From positions 56,916,001-56,980,000 of the forward strand of contig CM060733.1 in assembly GCA_030704615.1 (NCBI GenBank): 64,000 bases of DNA. The letters are read 5' to 3'. A program made the position numbers and the translations under genes. Origin of the DNA: Takakia lepidozioides. Lineage: Eukaryota > Streptophyta > Takakiopsida > Takakiales > Takakiaceae. This document shows positions 9,885 to 22,165 of this stretch, piece by piece. Positions within the stretch are counted from its first letter, which is position 1; the number at the start of each line of letters is the position of its first letter. The notes under the pieces were generated by a model, which had not been told where the DNA came from, did not search any database, and worked only from the letters and a program-made list of their open reading frames with translations.

Positions 9885-10540
9885 TTTGAGCCGCTCAAAA
9901 CATTGTTTTCAACGAATATATGAAATAGATATTAATGTATGTTTATTATTATTAGAGTGTAGAAGGACGGCTACATCTAGGATAAAACACCCTATGACCG
10001 TTATAGCACCTATGACCGGTCACCTCATAACTGCTCAGGTCAGGCCGCATGAGCTACCATTGCTGGACCCAAGACTGCTCATTTTTGCCACTTGGCAAAC
10101 AGTTGTTTGATAGAACCCCCCAAAAAATGTGATTGGTCATAGGGCCCAAGGTTCACACAAGCTTTCTGATTGGTTCAACTTTGCAACCCCACAACTTTGT
10201 GTGGACTTCATGAAATCACTCACTTCCAAGTGTGTTGGGATGCCCTGGATGTGGGGCATCTTATCAATTTTATCCGGGGTAAAAATGACAAAAACTCACC
10301 GTTAGATATTCCGCCATCGTTAGATGAACGGTCATAGGCCTGTCTACCATATACAAGGGTGGATTGGGAATATGAGGATAGCTTGTGTGAAAAGAAAGGT
10401 ACATAAACAATGATGTACATACAACCAAATATCAGTTTCGTAAGTACTGCACTTGTCATGCTCCACCCCTATCACTAATTTGTTGTCCACTATTTGTGGA
10501 TCCAGTTTTTTCTCTTTTAAACGGGACCAATCCAATATAA
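9885..10540. repeat. Direct duplication, copy 2, with an internal insertion
   Basis: The counterpart of 9342-9613. Between a GGCTACATCTAG block and ACAAGGGTGGATT it contains about 370 extra bases (9975-10345) described separately. The rest aligns with copy 1. Confidence 0.7.
9975..10345. mobile_element. Putative MITE with terminal inverted repeats
   Basis: It begins GGATAAAACACCCTATGACCG and ends with the inverse, CGGTCATAGGCCTGTCTACC; the shared core is CCTATGACCGTT. The empty site is visible in copy 1 of the surrounding duplication, which supports insertion. The target duplication cannot be fixed exactly and there is no transposase frame, so the superfamily is unassigned. Confidence 0.6.
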
Positions 10541-13500
10541 AAGCCGAGTTTCATATATATATGAAGACGGAAAAAATGTCATTTAAGGATAAATTCACAC
10601 ATAGTAAATTGGGAGAATATGAGAGTACACAATTTAAACATTGTAATCTATTTTTAGAGTTAATCATCATCACAATGGAATATGAGGTTTGAAATGAATA
10701 TACCATACAAAATAGCCTAGCAGGCACTTTCAGCCACTTGCATCAAAGTTATCTTTCTTACTTATTGTGTCTTTTGTAGCTTATTGAGCATCTTTTTTGT
10801 AACTCATTGAGTCCGATTTGCTTCAAGTTCAACACATTCGTTGTTTCTTCAAGTCTAGTTTGTTTCAAGTTCATGCATGCTCATATACTGTAGCTCAAAG
10901 TGCATAAGTAAGCTACCATGCGTTGTATTATCGCAAATATTATCATGTAATACATTACACTGTTGTGTTGTTGTTTGTTGATGTGCATATTTTTGTTTTC
11001 TAATAATCTTGTCCAAAGAAAAGCAAGCAGCAAAAACTGAGAGATGATAATCCCTGCCTTCAAAATACCGAGATGATTGGAAATAAGCTTGCTCTATGAT
11101 TACTTTTTAATTACAACTTTAGAAATGTCTGTAATGTTAATTATTGGGTTGCATGGATTGGATTCAAAGATGGAAACAGATGGTGGAACATCTCAATGAT
11201 AGCAACCAACTCCGAAAGAAATGTCAGCTTCCGGAGCATCTGGGTAAATATTGAAGTCTATTGGGTTTCATGGCATTAGCAAAGAAGTAACTATAAGTCT
11301 GAATCCATGGCACCCCATACAAGATTGATTAAGTTTGACAGAGTTCGTGGGACTATTAGCCATTCTTGATCATTTATATGCAAAATTATATTTTCAGTCC
11401 ATGTGTACATGAATAAGTGTAAGCCCATGAGCGACATTTAGTTTACGAGCATAGATCATTCGTGAATAGTAACAATTTGATTTGTTTGCATGATGCAAGG
11501 GGCTGGTCTGATAGGCCAACATACGTCTTGTCCGTTGATGGACCACGTCGATCGATTGTTTAATATTGGTCAAATATTCAACCAGATCGCTTCTAAATTG
11601 CATCTTCACAGTAACGTCTTATGAAAAAAGGATGAGCAAGAAAGGCCCTAGATGACCGCGAGAAGTAGACCTATAACCGCGGAAATCTGACTTATTTCGT
11701 GGGAAAATTGATCTGTTATCGATCTATGTCATAAATACAATTACATGCACTTTGTTGATGTATGAAGAGACACCATAATTTATGCTCCCTTCGGAAGACG
11801 TCTATATTTATTTATTTATTTTATAAATTAATAAAATTAAAACTAATATGATCTCAATTGCTACTATATCACTTTGAAAAATTATCCAAAATAATAATAA
11901 TCAATTTGAATTTATTGTTTTCTTTAGGTCATTCTATCTAATATATTTCTCAATTTGCAAGGGATTAACATTTTGACGCTTCATGTGGGAAAAATGCATG
12001 TTTTTTTATAAACGTTTGTTTGAGCTCATGGCTGATTGCGAGATTTTGGATATTTCTAATGAAAGACACCATGGATCCCTAATACCTATCTTTTTGGATA
12101 TTGGTTAAAGCAAAGTACAATGAAGTTTATAGTTAGTAAAAGATGGCGCTTCAAACTTAGCACATTTAATTGATACCAAAAAATTATGTCTCACACGAGT
12201 TTATGATATAGTAATCAACTACAAAAACTAAGTCCAAGCCTAAGTTGTTTGAAGACATTCACATGTACAAATGCATTTTATCTCATTATCTACTGCATGG
12301 TATAAAAGTTGAACCTCTAAGACAGTTTAGTTGATGCTCGGCTCTTTGTTACGTTGTCTATTTTTCTATTGGATCTTAACATCATGAACAACTGTAGCAA
12401 AATTCTTCATTCTTTGCTTTTTGATCTTGGATGTGATAATATCTGATTTCGGAGTGAATGATGCAGAAGGAGATGTACTAGCCTTAGCAAAGGTTGAAGA
12501 CATATGACCTAAGTGTATCACACACACAATCATTAACACTTCATACAATACAAAATCATAAACAACCACAAGACAAGAATACAAGTCAACTCTATTATAT
12601 GGATCACTAACATTACCTTAATCTGGAATCAATGTCTTGTTTGCACCTGCACAACATATGATAATACAACTATTAACCATTCATTCCATTTCAAATAAAT
12701 TGATATTTTCCATTAATCATTGTACTGAAGAGGTACTTACGCATGTGATTCTGCTTTTGCAATCAAACATTATTCAATTGTTGTCTCCACATTTTTACAT
12801 CATTCTTCGCATCAAAAGCCATTTGTGGTTGTGCTTTCAGATAGTTGTTTATAGATGCTCCTATGACCTTATAGCCCACACTTTTAATCCAAAGTGGATG
12901 GACCTCCTTAGCACACTATTCAAATTTGCACGTTGAAGAAGTGTTCAAATGGTAGCCAAAGCAATTTGCATGGTAGAAATGGCTACATGACAACGTGATG
13001 ACATCAATTAAGATAAGAAAATCCTCAATCACAAAGCAAACAAACATTAACTCCAAGAAATCTAAAAATGTCTTTTTGATGTGAAGATAAATGATCAGTT
13101 TATGATTCATCTGAATATCGTTAGGATTCTTATTTTTTTTAACTTTTTCAAGCTCATCCCACATCTTTTTTTTTCACGTTCTCTTAATTCCAACACTCGA
13201 TGTTGCGGGCAATGAGCTCATCTTAATCGTTGGAACAGTCATGTTGTTTATTGTATACTTCTCTATTTCAGTGACCCTCTCTTGGAGAATTTTCTGTATG
13301 GTAGTGGAATTTTTGGCCCTCTCTTCCAATTGCTCCATAGGCATCATTTTCCCCTTCCTCCCTCTGTTAAAACTTTCATGTAGACAAGTGAGATTGTGTT
13401 TGTTGAAGATGGAGTACGAGGTTAGGAAGTACACTTCGTCAATTTGGGGATATTTCCCCAGTGCTTGAACGACGGATCCCTTTTATAGGTCCCTCCCTTG

Positions 13501-14559
13501 TCTCCTGTGGGGTGTCGCACAGTTGATGCAGCTGCACAGCTAGCGCCTCAAGTTTACAGCCTATATTGTTGTATGCATTTCGTTAGAGTACGACGCTTTT
13601 TCTGGGATTAGTGCTTCTTCAAGCCACTGAAATTTTATAAGTTCAGCCTTTGCTCCGGATGCTCGTCAAGGCTTTGGGTGCATTCTGGAATGTCGCAGCG
13701 TACGTTTCTTGAATCCGACTCACGACGTGGTAAACTGTTACTATTGAGATGTGTTGTTAGGTGATGGTACACAGTTAGGTTCTAGGCTCGCGATGTGGTA
13801 AACAGTTGATCTTTGTTTATGAGGTGTAATTGCGACTGTAGCAAATAATTCTGGTTGGCTCATGAGCATTGCGGCTGTGAAATTGAGTGAGTGAGAGGTC
13901 ATGTGTGTGTTGTTGGTGATACAGAGAGAGTGTAAGTTTATGCATAGTACTGTAATAAAGTTTGTTGTAACTAGTGACAGTCTTCTGTATGAGCGTGACA
14001 ACTATTGTTTACTTGAAAATTGATCTACATGTACTAATTAGTATAATCATTTTCATGGAGGTGTTTTGTTCTTGTTCTTTTTTATCAATGAAAAATGATG
14101 ATCATTCAAATTAAAGTGCACAATTGGGGATTAGATTTGAATGGGGCTTTTGTATTTTTCGATACAAATGTGGTTTCTTATTTCATTTTAGGGATAGAAA
14201 AAAGAAATATTGTCTTATGAAGTTGTAGTGTGGTTGAGATATATGTTTATGAATGATTGTGTAGGTGTTACTCCTACAACCTTGGAAGAATTGGTCAATA
14301 TTTTTCCTTAGATCATCCCATCATTGAAAAGTGTAGAAAATTTGATCATCTTCTTAGGCACATGTCAATGTTTGTTAGATAATCGGTGGCAGATTATCCA
14401 GTGTTGTCTTCCGGAAAGACCGAAGAGCATCTTCTCATTCAACTTTTCTATTTCCTTGTTTTTCTTTGAGACTGTATCTTTGTCAACATTTTTCGTTGTT
14501 TTTGCTTATTAGATTGCTCGTTAGATCGTTGTTGTTACTCGTTAGATTGCTGTTGTTGC
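10541..14559. other. About 4 kb AT-rich intergenic DNA without a supported gene
   Basis: Only short frames occur. The best is on the minus strand near 13110-13434, reading MEQLEERAKNSTTIQ, then ILQERVTEIEKY and, after a frame change, MWDELEKVKKNKNP. This is coiled-coil-like but interrupted and matches nothing I recognise. Otherwise there are AT-rich tracts (11805-11910) and no clear transposon ends. Confidence 0.4.
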
Positions 14560-15280
14560 TCGTTAGGCTTACGGTCCCGATTTATTAAATATTATTTTTC
14601 AAAAATCAGGACCGCCAAAGCTAGTGATCCCGAATTTATAATTTCTTAAAAATTGGGATCGTCAGAGCTGGCTATCCCGATTTATTAAATAATTTCTTAA
14701 GATCCGGGTTCGTTTTATTAAACTATCCCAAAATTTTCAGAATTTTCTTAAAAAAACTTCAGGCCATCACATATGATATGGCGGCTTACGTGTTACTATG
14801 GTAAATTATGCAACACTAAAATTAATATTAAAAACAAATTACACAACGTAAAGTTAATTTTTGAGGTGACGTGACAAATGTTAAGATGTAACCTCGGATG
14901 TGACGCGGAAGTGTTAGTGTCACCTCACGTTATTTTGTGCATCTACGTTTATTATTTTGGCTTTTGCCCTACATCTCTCCCCCACATCCTAATTATCAGC
15001 GTCACGTCGGTCATGTCACGTCAGGTCGCGTCAAACCAGACGCTGACGTGACCTACATCACGTCGGTTTTATGGAAACATTAATATAAAAAAATTAAAGG
15101 TAAAAAAACATCAATTCAGCAGTCACGTCACATTATTTGTTTTTATTTTTAATGTCTGCGACCGCCAATATTGGCGATCGCAACATTTATTTTTAAGCAA
15201 ATGATGCAACCACCAATATTGGCGGTTGCATCATTTTATTTTATTTATAAAAGCATGCGACCGCCAATATTGCGTAATGA
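14560..15280. mobile_element. Palindrome-bearing dispersed element, copy A
   Basis: Carries ATTATCAGCGTCACGTC, GACGCTGACGTGACCTAC and CACGTCGG in the same order as 17215-17300. It then has a series of short palindromes centred on CCAATATTGG: 15157-15182, 15203-15232 and a half-unit at 15257-15274. The first part has further GGGATC/GATCCCG inverted pieces. There is no coding capacity. It is probably an LTR or non-autonomous transposon end; the family is not recognised. Confidence 0.55.
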
Positions 15281-15667
15281 TATTGGGTGGACTTTGATAT
15301 GGGAGTAGTTCTCATTTTTTCAGCCATGCTAAATCTCATAATCCATTCATGTTGGGGTACTCAAAGAAAGACAAAACAGAAAATAATACTTATTTCCCAA
15401 GTTACTATCGAAACAACTGCTGCTCTGAGGGCAGTAGCTTTTGCCCGGTTGTAATTACGTTGAATTCTGTAATCTAGGTTCTGCTTCCGCTTGTCCTTCT
15501 CCATTTGCAGGTGAACGTCAACAGAGTTAATACAAAGTGATCAACAAAATTTGTTTTGAACAAATGAAACTGATTCATCTCGGCTCCATTTTTCAAGGCG
15601 TAATTGTAATGAAGGTGATATGTACTTGGCGTGATGGGATCGCAACCCTAAACTGTTCAATCATATA

Positions 15668-15698
15668 CTGTCGTTTGCTTGCCGCACGGAAAGTGAGT

Positions 15699-15755
<57 letters not shown>

Positions 15756-15830
15756 CCACATTATTTAAGGAAAGTGAGATAGAGAAAGAGGTGGGGACTC
15801 ACCTACCGTGCGGCGAGCAACGGATAATTA
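15668..15830. mobile_element. Inverted repeat around a (TC)n microsatellite
   Basis: The left arm CTTGCCGCACGGAAAGTGAG then TCCCACCTCTCT is mirrored on the right by AGAGGTGGGGACTCAC then CCGTGCGGCGAGCAACG. The arms are about 38 bp with a few mismatches. Between them lie a CT/TC dinucleotide run (about 15708-15753) and a short AT-rich loop. It has the size and form of a small MITE or foldback element; no clear target duplication was found. Confidence 0.6.
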
Positions 15831-17214
15831 ATCGTAATAAAACCAACTTTGTGATTGGTTCTTACTTTTCTTTTGTTATGCAGACAGTAACATATACTCA
15901 TATATACAAAAAGGTTTTGAACAAATCCATATACACAGAAGGGTTGTGGCCCAAAAACGGACTTTAAATATGTGGAACCAATCCAAGACATTGTTTGGGA
16001 CGATTATTGGAAAGATGGTTGTTGATTCGCATGTCTGAATGTGAAAATGAATAATGTTCATCCTTGCGCATGTCCTTATGTTTATTTAGAGACTTTAACT
16101 CTTAAGTTCCCAAGCGACCTGAATCGGATCACTTTGACACATCCACCATTGGCTTTTAAAAAATTTGTAGAAAAAAAAGTACTTCATTTGGAGGCACATT
16201 TTCTCTTGTCAATTTTGAAATTTCAACCTCTGTGTAATTGCATGCATAGCAACCATAGGTGAAAAAATCAGTTGGACCTGCAATTTAGTGGGGTCATAGC
16301 CACTCCACTATTGATTTGGAAATGGTGGGTCTTGGGGCAAGCAAAATTGAATAAAGCTAGGTTTTGATTTGGTCAAACCAATTTCTTTCTCACTTTTTCT
16401 TTGGGACCTGATATTTGAGGTCCGGGTCAACGCTATAATCTCACAATTTCCACGGTGGACTTGGCTCATTTTTTGGTATGTCATGCATAAATGAGCTGGG
16501 CCCATTGCTATAAGGCTGGAATCTCTAGATGATTTTCGGTAGGTTTCTAGGGGCAATTTACTGTAGCTGGGTATCCAAAATTGGTTAAAAGTCAAAAAAA
16601 GGCTTGGGAACTTAAGGGTTAACACGTAGCTGCACATATTAGATGACAAATAGATTACTTGGTTGAAACCTATAATATTTGTCGATCGTATGTAGATGAT
16701 TTAGTAGTTTTTTTTAAAAACAAAAAGTGATATTTATAGTATACATGTTGAGCTCGATGGAGTTGGTTTGGCTATTGACGAAAATGCCTATTGGCACACG
16801 CCTTATCATACTATTGAATCTCCAATTCCTCATTATATACAGTTTAACAATGTGAACGAGTTTACTTTAAGTTTGATTCAATCAAGAGTTTTAGGTCCAA
16901 AAGTTAATTCAATATCTACAACAAATTATGAAGGTTTAGATTTTGTTATCATTCCGAGCCATTCACGGAGACTATATGTTGAATGAATGAGAGTACATGG
17001 AGTAATTAGATACAACATTGTTGTTTCAAATACTATTTCATTGTATACATGTTTACAAATATACATTATTTTCTGGTATTTGTCTGTATTTTTGAATGAA
17101 TTTCGATACACAGTCTGTTGCCTCTTCTTTATAATTTTGTTTTGTTTTTTTTGTTTGTGTTTGTTAAAATGAAGAATTTTTCCAGTAGGTCGACTGTTGA
17201 AATTGTAACTGTGT
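15831..17214. other. Intergenic; one unexplained open frame
   Basis: The plus strand from about 16750 to 16986 reads without stops, including WHTPYHTIESPIPHYIQF and then LDFVIIPSHSRRLYVE, with amino-acid composition like a real protein. It has no good start (the nearest is TTG at 16768) and no family I recognise. The rest is AT-rich without features. Confidence 0.3.
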
Positions 17215-17840
17215 CTGAATTATCAGCGTCACGTCTGTCGCGTCTCGTCAAGTTGCGTTAGACTTGACACTGACGCAACCTACGTCACATTAGGTTTAAG
17301 CGGTATATTAATTTTAAAAAATCAATGTAAATATATCAATTAAGCAGCCACGTCGCAAACACGGTGGTGGTGGCAGACAAAAGCAAAATAAAAGTCGATT
17401 GAATTTTTCTTTTTGAATCCCGTGTAACTGCCAATATTGGCAGTCCCTTGTATTTTTTTATTTTTTCAAATGAAGCGACCACCAACATTGACGGTCGTTT
17501 GTTATTTTTTAATCCGGACGAGCACTAATATTTACGGTCGCTTGCATTGTATTTTTCATAATCCTGAGCGACCGCCAATATTGGCGGTCGCTTTCATTTT
17601 ATTTTTTTCAATCCCGCGCGACCGCCAATACTGGTGTCGTTTATATTTTTTTATTTTTTTAAATGAAGCGACCTCCATACTGTCGGTCGACCGGGATTTT
17701 AAAAAAACAAATAGAAGCGATCGCCAATATTGGCGGTGGCTTCATTTTAAAAATAACAAAATATGGTGGTACTGCCTTTTTGGGGTGGTCGCTATTGGTG
17801 GGTCAGTTTTTCATTTCACTTTTCATCTATCCTAGAGCAT
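17215..17840. mobile_element. Palindrome-bearing dispersed element, copy B
   Basis: Starts like copy A (ATTATCAGCGTCACGTC, then GACACTGACGCAACCTACG) and continues into AT-rich spacers separated by palindromes around CCAATATTGG. The unit at 17567-17592 is a perfect 26-bp palindrome with half-site AGCGACCGCCAAT. Others lie near 17424, 17625, 17665 and 17717-17742. It encodes nothing. Confidence 0.6.
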
Positions 17841-18004
17841 ATGTAAGGCTCCAAGGTCACGAGGCTCCTCACTTCTTTTGTGGCAAACACTTGAGTGGTC
17901 TTTATCTATTAAAACAGAAAAGAAGAAACAACCTCTCCCCCCAAACAACGAAACCCCTCCACGGGGTTAATAATAACACAATTTTAATCGATCTCCATTT
18001 GATA

Positions 18005-18290
18005 CACGTAAGTAATGGGTCACCATCCTAAATTGCCAATTGAACTGATCCATTTGGAAACACCTCGACGACTCGATAAGGACCCAACCATCTTATTTTT
18101 AATTTGCTGGAAAAATTTTGGACCGGATATCATAAAAGAGCAGAAAATCTTCTGTTTTAAAAAATTTGGATTTGAGCCTACTGTCACAATAATCTTTCAG
18201 CCGTCTTTGGGTAACTTCAATGTTTTGCAACATCTGCCTCCGAATTTCATTCAATTGTTCCAAGCTCGTTCAGGTAAATCGCTCGATCTT
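18005..18290 (-). mobile_element. Ty3/gypsy integrase C-terminal remnant
   Basis: The minus strand reads LEQLNEIRRQMLQNIEVTQ, then RRLKDYCDSRLKSKFF and DFLLFYDIR, followed by stops and then DGWVLIESSRCFQMDQF. This is the linker plus 'GKF.P.WEGPY' region after the integrase core of Ty3/gypsy elements. Several stops break it. Confidence 0.6.
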
Positions 18291-18324
18291 GTCGAACACG
18301 AGATACATATACCTCCAAGCAGTA

Positions 18325-19540
18325 CTAGATCTCTTTCAGATCCACCATCTCAAACCTCTTTCATATATCACTTTGTCTTTTTCAACAAAGCCTGATCAAC
18401 ACATGATCACATGATCTCTTTAAGATCCACCATCTCAAACCTCTTTGAGATATTACTTAGTTTTTTCAACAAAGCCTAATCATTAACATACATTGTTATA
18501 ACCACACAATCACTATCTTTAATTCATTTGAGATATTGACATTTTGTATGTGTTTCAACAGAGTCAAGTTATTAGAGACCAAGATCAGATCATCAACATA
18601 CAATGTCATGATCACAGACGAGTTTCCATGAGCCTTCTTGTAGTAAACATTATAATCAGCAGAGCTCCTCTGAAACTCTTCAGCCATGAAATATGCATCA
18701 ATCTTATCATTTCACGCCATAGGGAATTGTTTCAAACCATACAAGAACTTGAGGAGTTACACACCATCATCTCTTTCCTTTTTACAGCAAATCCTTCTGA
18801 CTGGTCCATGCATATTTCTTCCATAAGATCTCCATTGAGAAAGGCTGTACATACATCCATCTGGTATAGCTCAAGATTTTCAACAGCATCAAATACATCC
18901 ATCCGTGCAACAGGGGAAAAGGTTTTATTGTAATCCATACCTTCAATTTGTGAAAACCCCTTTGCAACCAAATGAGCTTTGTGCCTTGCTGCATTACACT
19001 TAACTTTGAAAATTCATGTACAGCCAAAAAATTGTCGTCCATGTGGAAGTTTAACGAAAACTCCAAGTCTTATTATCTTGAAGAGATTGAAACTCAACTC
19101 GGCCATAATTTTTTTCCAGTGTAACAGTTTCTCACTCCTAAGTGCATCTGAAACCATCACTGTCAATGAAATAGACAGAAGATACATTTGAGGGTTTTTC
19201 AATCATAGTAGATTGTATCTTCTCCATCTGAACCTCAACAATCTCCTCAACAATGTCCTCTTCCATTTTATCTTCATTTTCATGGTCCAAACTTGGAACT
19301 ACTGTTTCCTGGTGAAAGTTCCTGGACTCATTGAATCATCATGACTGATGATTCTTACATACTTGCTCTCATGATTATACAGTTTATACCCTTTGGTCTT
19401 TTCACAATAACCAATGAAGATATACTAGATTGCTTTTGCATCCAATTTCTTCTTTATCTCTTTTGGAACATGAGCAAAAACAATACAACCAAATACTCAC
19501 AAATAATCACTTGAAGATTTCTCACTCTTTTCCAGGGGAG
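18325..19540 (-). mobile_element. Ty1/copia pol remnant (integrase end and reverse transcriptase)
   Basis: In minus-strand order it shows CIVFAHVPKEIKKKLDAK and YCEKTKGYKLYN (integrase C-terminal region), WKKIMAEL and LPHGRQFFGC, LVAKGFSQIEGMDYNKTFSP, LYQMDVCTAFLNGDL, and LYVDDLILVSNN (catalytic YVDD). It ends with a duplicated SKRFEMVDL region. Frames are broken by stops and shifts. No LTRs or protease/gag part were found, so it is an old internal fragment. Confidence 0.85.
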
Positions 19541-19660
19541 ATGGCTCCCAAATTTCATCCCCCGGATGGAAATATGACGCCGAATTTCCATGTCCAGGGA
19601 GGTTCGGATAAAGTCCTCTCGGGGGGAGGGTGCGCAGAAGCAGTGGCGACTGCAGCATAT
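19541..19660. repeat. Single GGATGGAAAT-type palindrome unit
   Basis: 19564-19595 pairs GGATGGAAAT with the inverse ATTTCCATGTCC around GACGCCG, followed by GGTTCGG...GGGGGGAGGG. It is a diverged relative of the units at 42.6-44.0 kb, inserted next to the copia remnant. Confidence 0.55.
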
Positions 19661-20295
19661 CTCTGTAATTGACTTCCTAATAAGGCAATCTTTGTAAAGA
19701 CACCTAAGTCAGTGTACCAGAATAGCAGGTGGAGATAACTTAAGTAAAAGCATGGATTTATCAAACACCTTCCCTCCCAATATAATGGGTTACACTCTCT
19801 CCCTTCTCTCTCACCCCCAATCTTGTATCCATTCCCCCACCGCCCGCACTCTATTCATACTACGCCAAATGAAAATAAACATTCAAACCGATCTCTCTGG
19901 ATATCCCAACTTCATATCACCACTGGAACGCGCATGGCACAACAACCCTTCTCCACACAATTTGAAGACTCGCATCCTAAACAGAAGAAACATATTCTCG
20001 TCTACTTCAATGCTCACCGTATCACCAATCTTGCCACTACCAGTGGATACCGGCTTCTAACTTTATGAGCCATGTTTGGTTAGTCGCCATATGGATCAAT
20101 GACGTTGTTTGGTGAGTTAAAAGGAAGCTTGTGCACTTAGTTTCGGTTGTAAACATCTTCCTTTGGAATTAGAGCTACTATTGGTGGTGTGTGTGGGCCA
20201 TAAATAGCAAGAATACCTTGTTGATTTCCTCTGTCCCCTCAATACTACAACTACTTCAAGCCTCCCTATACCCTCCAATATGCACCCCCCCTAGC

Positions 20296-20326
<31 letters not shown>

Positions 20327-20454
20327 TCTCTCTCATCCCCTCCATTTTTCCTGACCTCGCAACTACTTCCCCTAACACACCTCAATTTCCTCCCCCTAGC
20401 CCCCTGTTAGCGACCACTTCACAAACTTATCCCCACCTATCCGACCCCGCCCAC
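19661..20454. other. Intergenic, C-run and pyrimidine-rich tract
   Basis: A poly-C run (about 20298-20324) followed by CT repeats. The surrounding C-rich open frames are low-complexity and probably retrotransposon-derived, given the chromodomain just downstream. No protein is recognised. Confidence 0.35.
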
Positions 20455-20700
20455 CTAGAGGCATTCGTCATTGAGGCTATTCTTGGCATTAAAACCCAAC
20501 ACATCACTGGACTCCTTCAGTGCAACCTGCGTTGATACATACTATCTATGTAAATGGGCAGAGTTCCCATCCAAAGACAACACATGGCAAATTGAAGACG
20601 ATATGGAGGCGGTCTTGCTCAACCGCCTACAGGGCCACTCGCACACGGAGTTCTGCGATTGGCTCGTCATGCCACACACTCCTCCTCAACCACCTCCACT
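20455..20700 (+). mobile_element. Chromodomain fragment of a Ty3/gypsy chromovirus
   Basis: The plus strand reads FVIEAILGIKTQHI, then after a frame change YYLCKWAEFPSKDNTWQIED and MEAVLLNRLQ. This is the 'I(L/V)..R......YLVKW.G....TWE....L' chromodomain found at the C-terminus of chromoviral integrases, where it guides integration into heterochromatin. A frameshift between the halves shows decay. Confidence 0.65.
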
Positions 20701-20719
20701 ATCATCATTTTAACACAAC

Positions 20720-22165
20720 AAAAAAAACCTGACCATCAAACACCACTCCTCTTACTCCCTCATGACGTCACTCCATCGGTGGCCATCGAACCCAAACAAT
20801 TTAAATACACCCGCAACCTACATTTCCCAAAATATCTACACCACAAATAATCCACCCTTTCGTTATATCGCACGACGCATAGTGGGACTCGGACTATTCT
20901 TCATCTACATGAAATGTATCTTTTAGTGAAACAAGTCCATTGTTTTACTTTGTTTCCATGCATTCATGTACTTTGGCAAAAATCAGTTTTTCGATGCTCA
21001 CAATAATATATAAAAATAAGAAATTTCATTTTTTTAATGTTTTCTATAGGACTTTGGTATCTTAAAGAGTAGAGAAATACTAATATGAGTTCATTTTATC
21101 ATATTTGTTTTTTAATAGTGAGTGCAAAAAATCCATAAGAAGTCTTTTTATAGACTGTAACACTGCGTATGCAATTTTCTCAAGTCCATTACTTCGACAA
21201 ATCCACCTCATGTCTTAGTAAGAATTTAAATATTATAGCTTGTAGTAGTTGGAAACATAAGAGTGAGTCCCATTTCATCATAAAAATTTGTCTCTAAGGT
21301 ACAATTGAATTAAACTATGTCATGTAAAACACTGTTGTGACACAAAAATATAGACACCGTAGTCTGCTTTCACCCCTTAAGGCGCTTTGGTATAGCTGAA
21401 AGTATACTGGTAAATACCTCGTTTGTCCCAAATTGCAAACTCTCAAAGGAGATGAGTCTTAAGAGTGTTGTAGACTTGGTGACAATGAGAGATGTTCTCT
21501 ATCAGAGTGATGTGAGAAGTCTCATGTATGCAATGGTCTGTATAAGGCCCTAGGGGAAGTCACTCGGCATGAATTCCAAATCATGTGCGATAAAACATAG
21601 GGTTCAACAAATTCTTGAAATTTTTTTTTTTTTTAAAGATTTAATTTTAACAAAAGGTTGTGGTATTATGAACATTACATTTATAAAAATATAGGGGTAC
21701 TTCTCCGCCTTTGTGTTAAAATTTGTCGAGCTAGGATTTCCTTCACCATTATGATTCCCCTGGGTAGATGAACGTAAGTAGGTGACTTTAAGTATGAGTG
21801 AATGGGTTTAACAACTTGTATGTATTATATAGTAATAATGCAGACTCATTGAAAACTCGTTTGTTAGTGAACGACAGTAGGCCATATTTGGCTTGAATAA
21901 AGTTCATGTATTTTGTTGTTTGGTGTGCATGTGCTAGCTACTGTTTTTTTTTTTTTCATTTAAATTTAACTTTATATAATACTTTAAAGTAAATTTGGGT
22001 ACTAATAAAAAAAATCTAATATTTTTTATAATTCAAAATAGGGTGTCTACAAAATACCCCTATTACAAAATTATGTAATGCAAGGGTACCAAAAAATAAT
22101 AAAAACCCAAATAATACCCCCCAACTATATACCATTTGTTCGTAGATGGTAACAAAATACAAGGA
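20720..22165. other. AT-rich intergenic DNA, no gene seen
   Basis: Many short frames with no conserved motif. Poly-T (21618-21635, 21945-21957) and AT-rich tracts. Possibly more retrotransposon body beyond recognition. Confidence 0.35.

Noticed and set aside
20191-20535. Proline-rich plus-strand ORF
   Set aside because: It arises from a poly-C/CT tract; only the chromodomain part at its end is meaningful.
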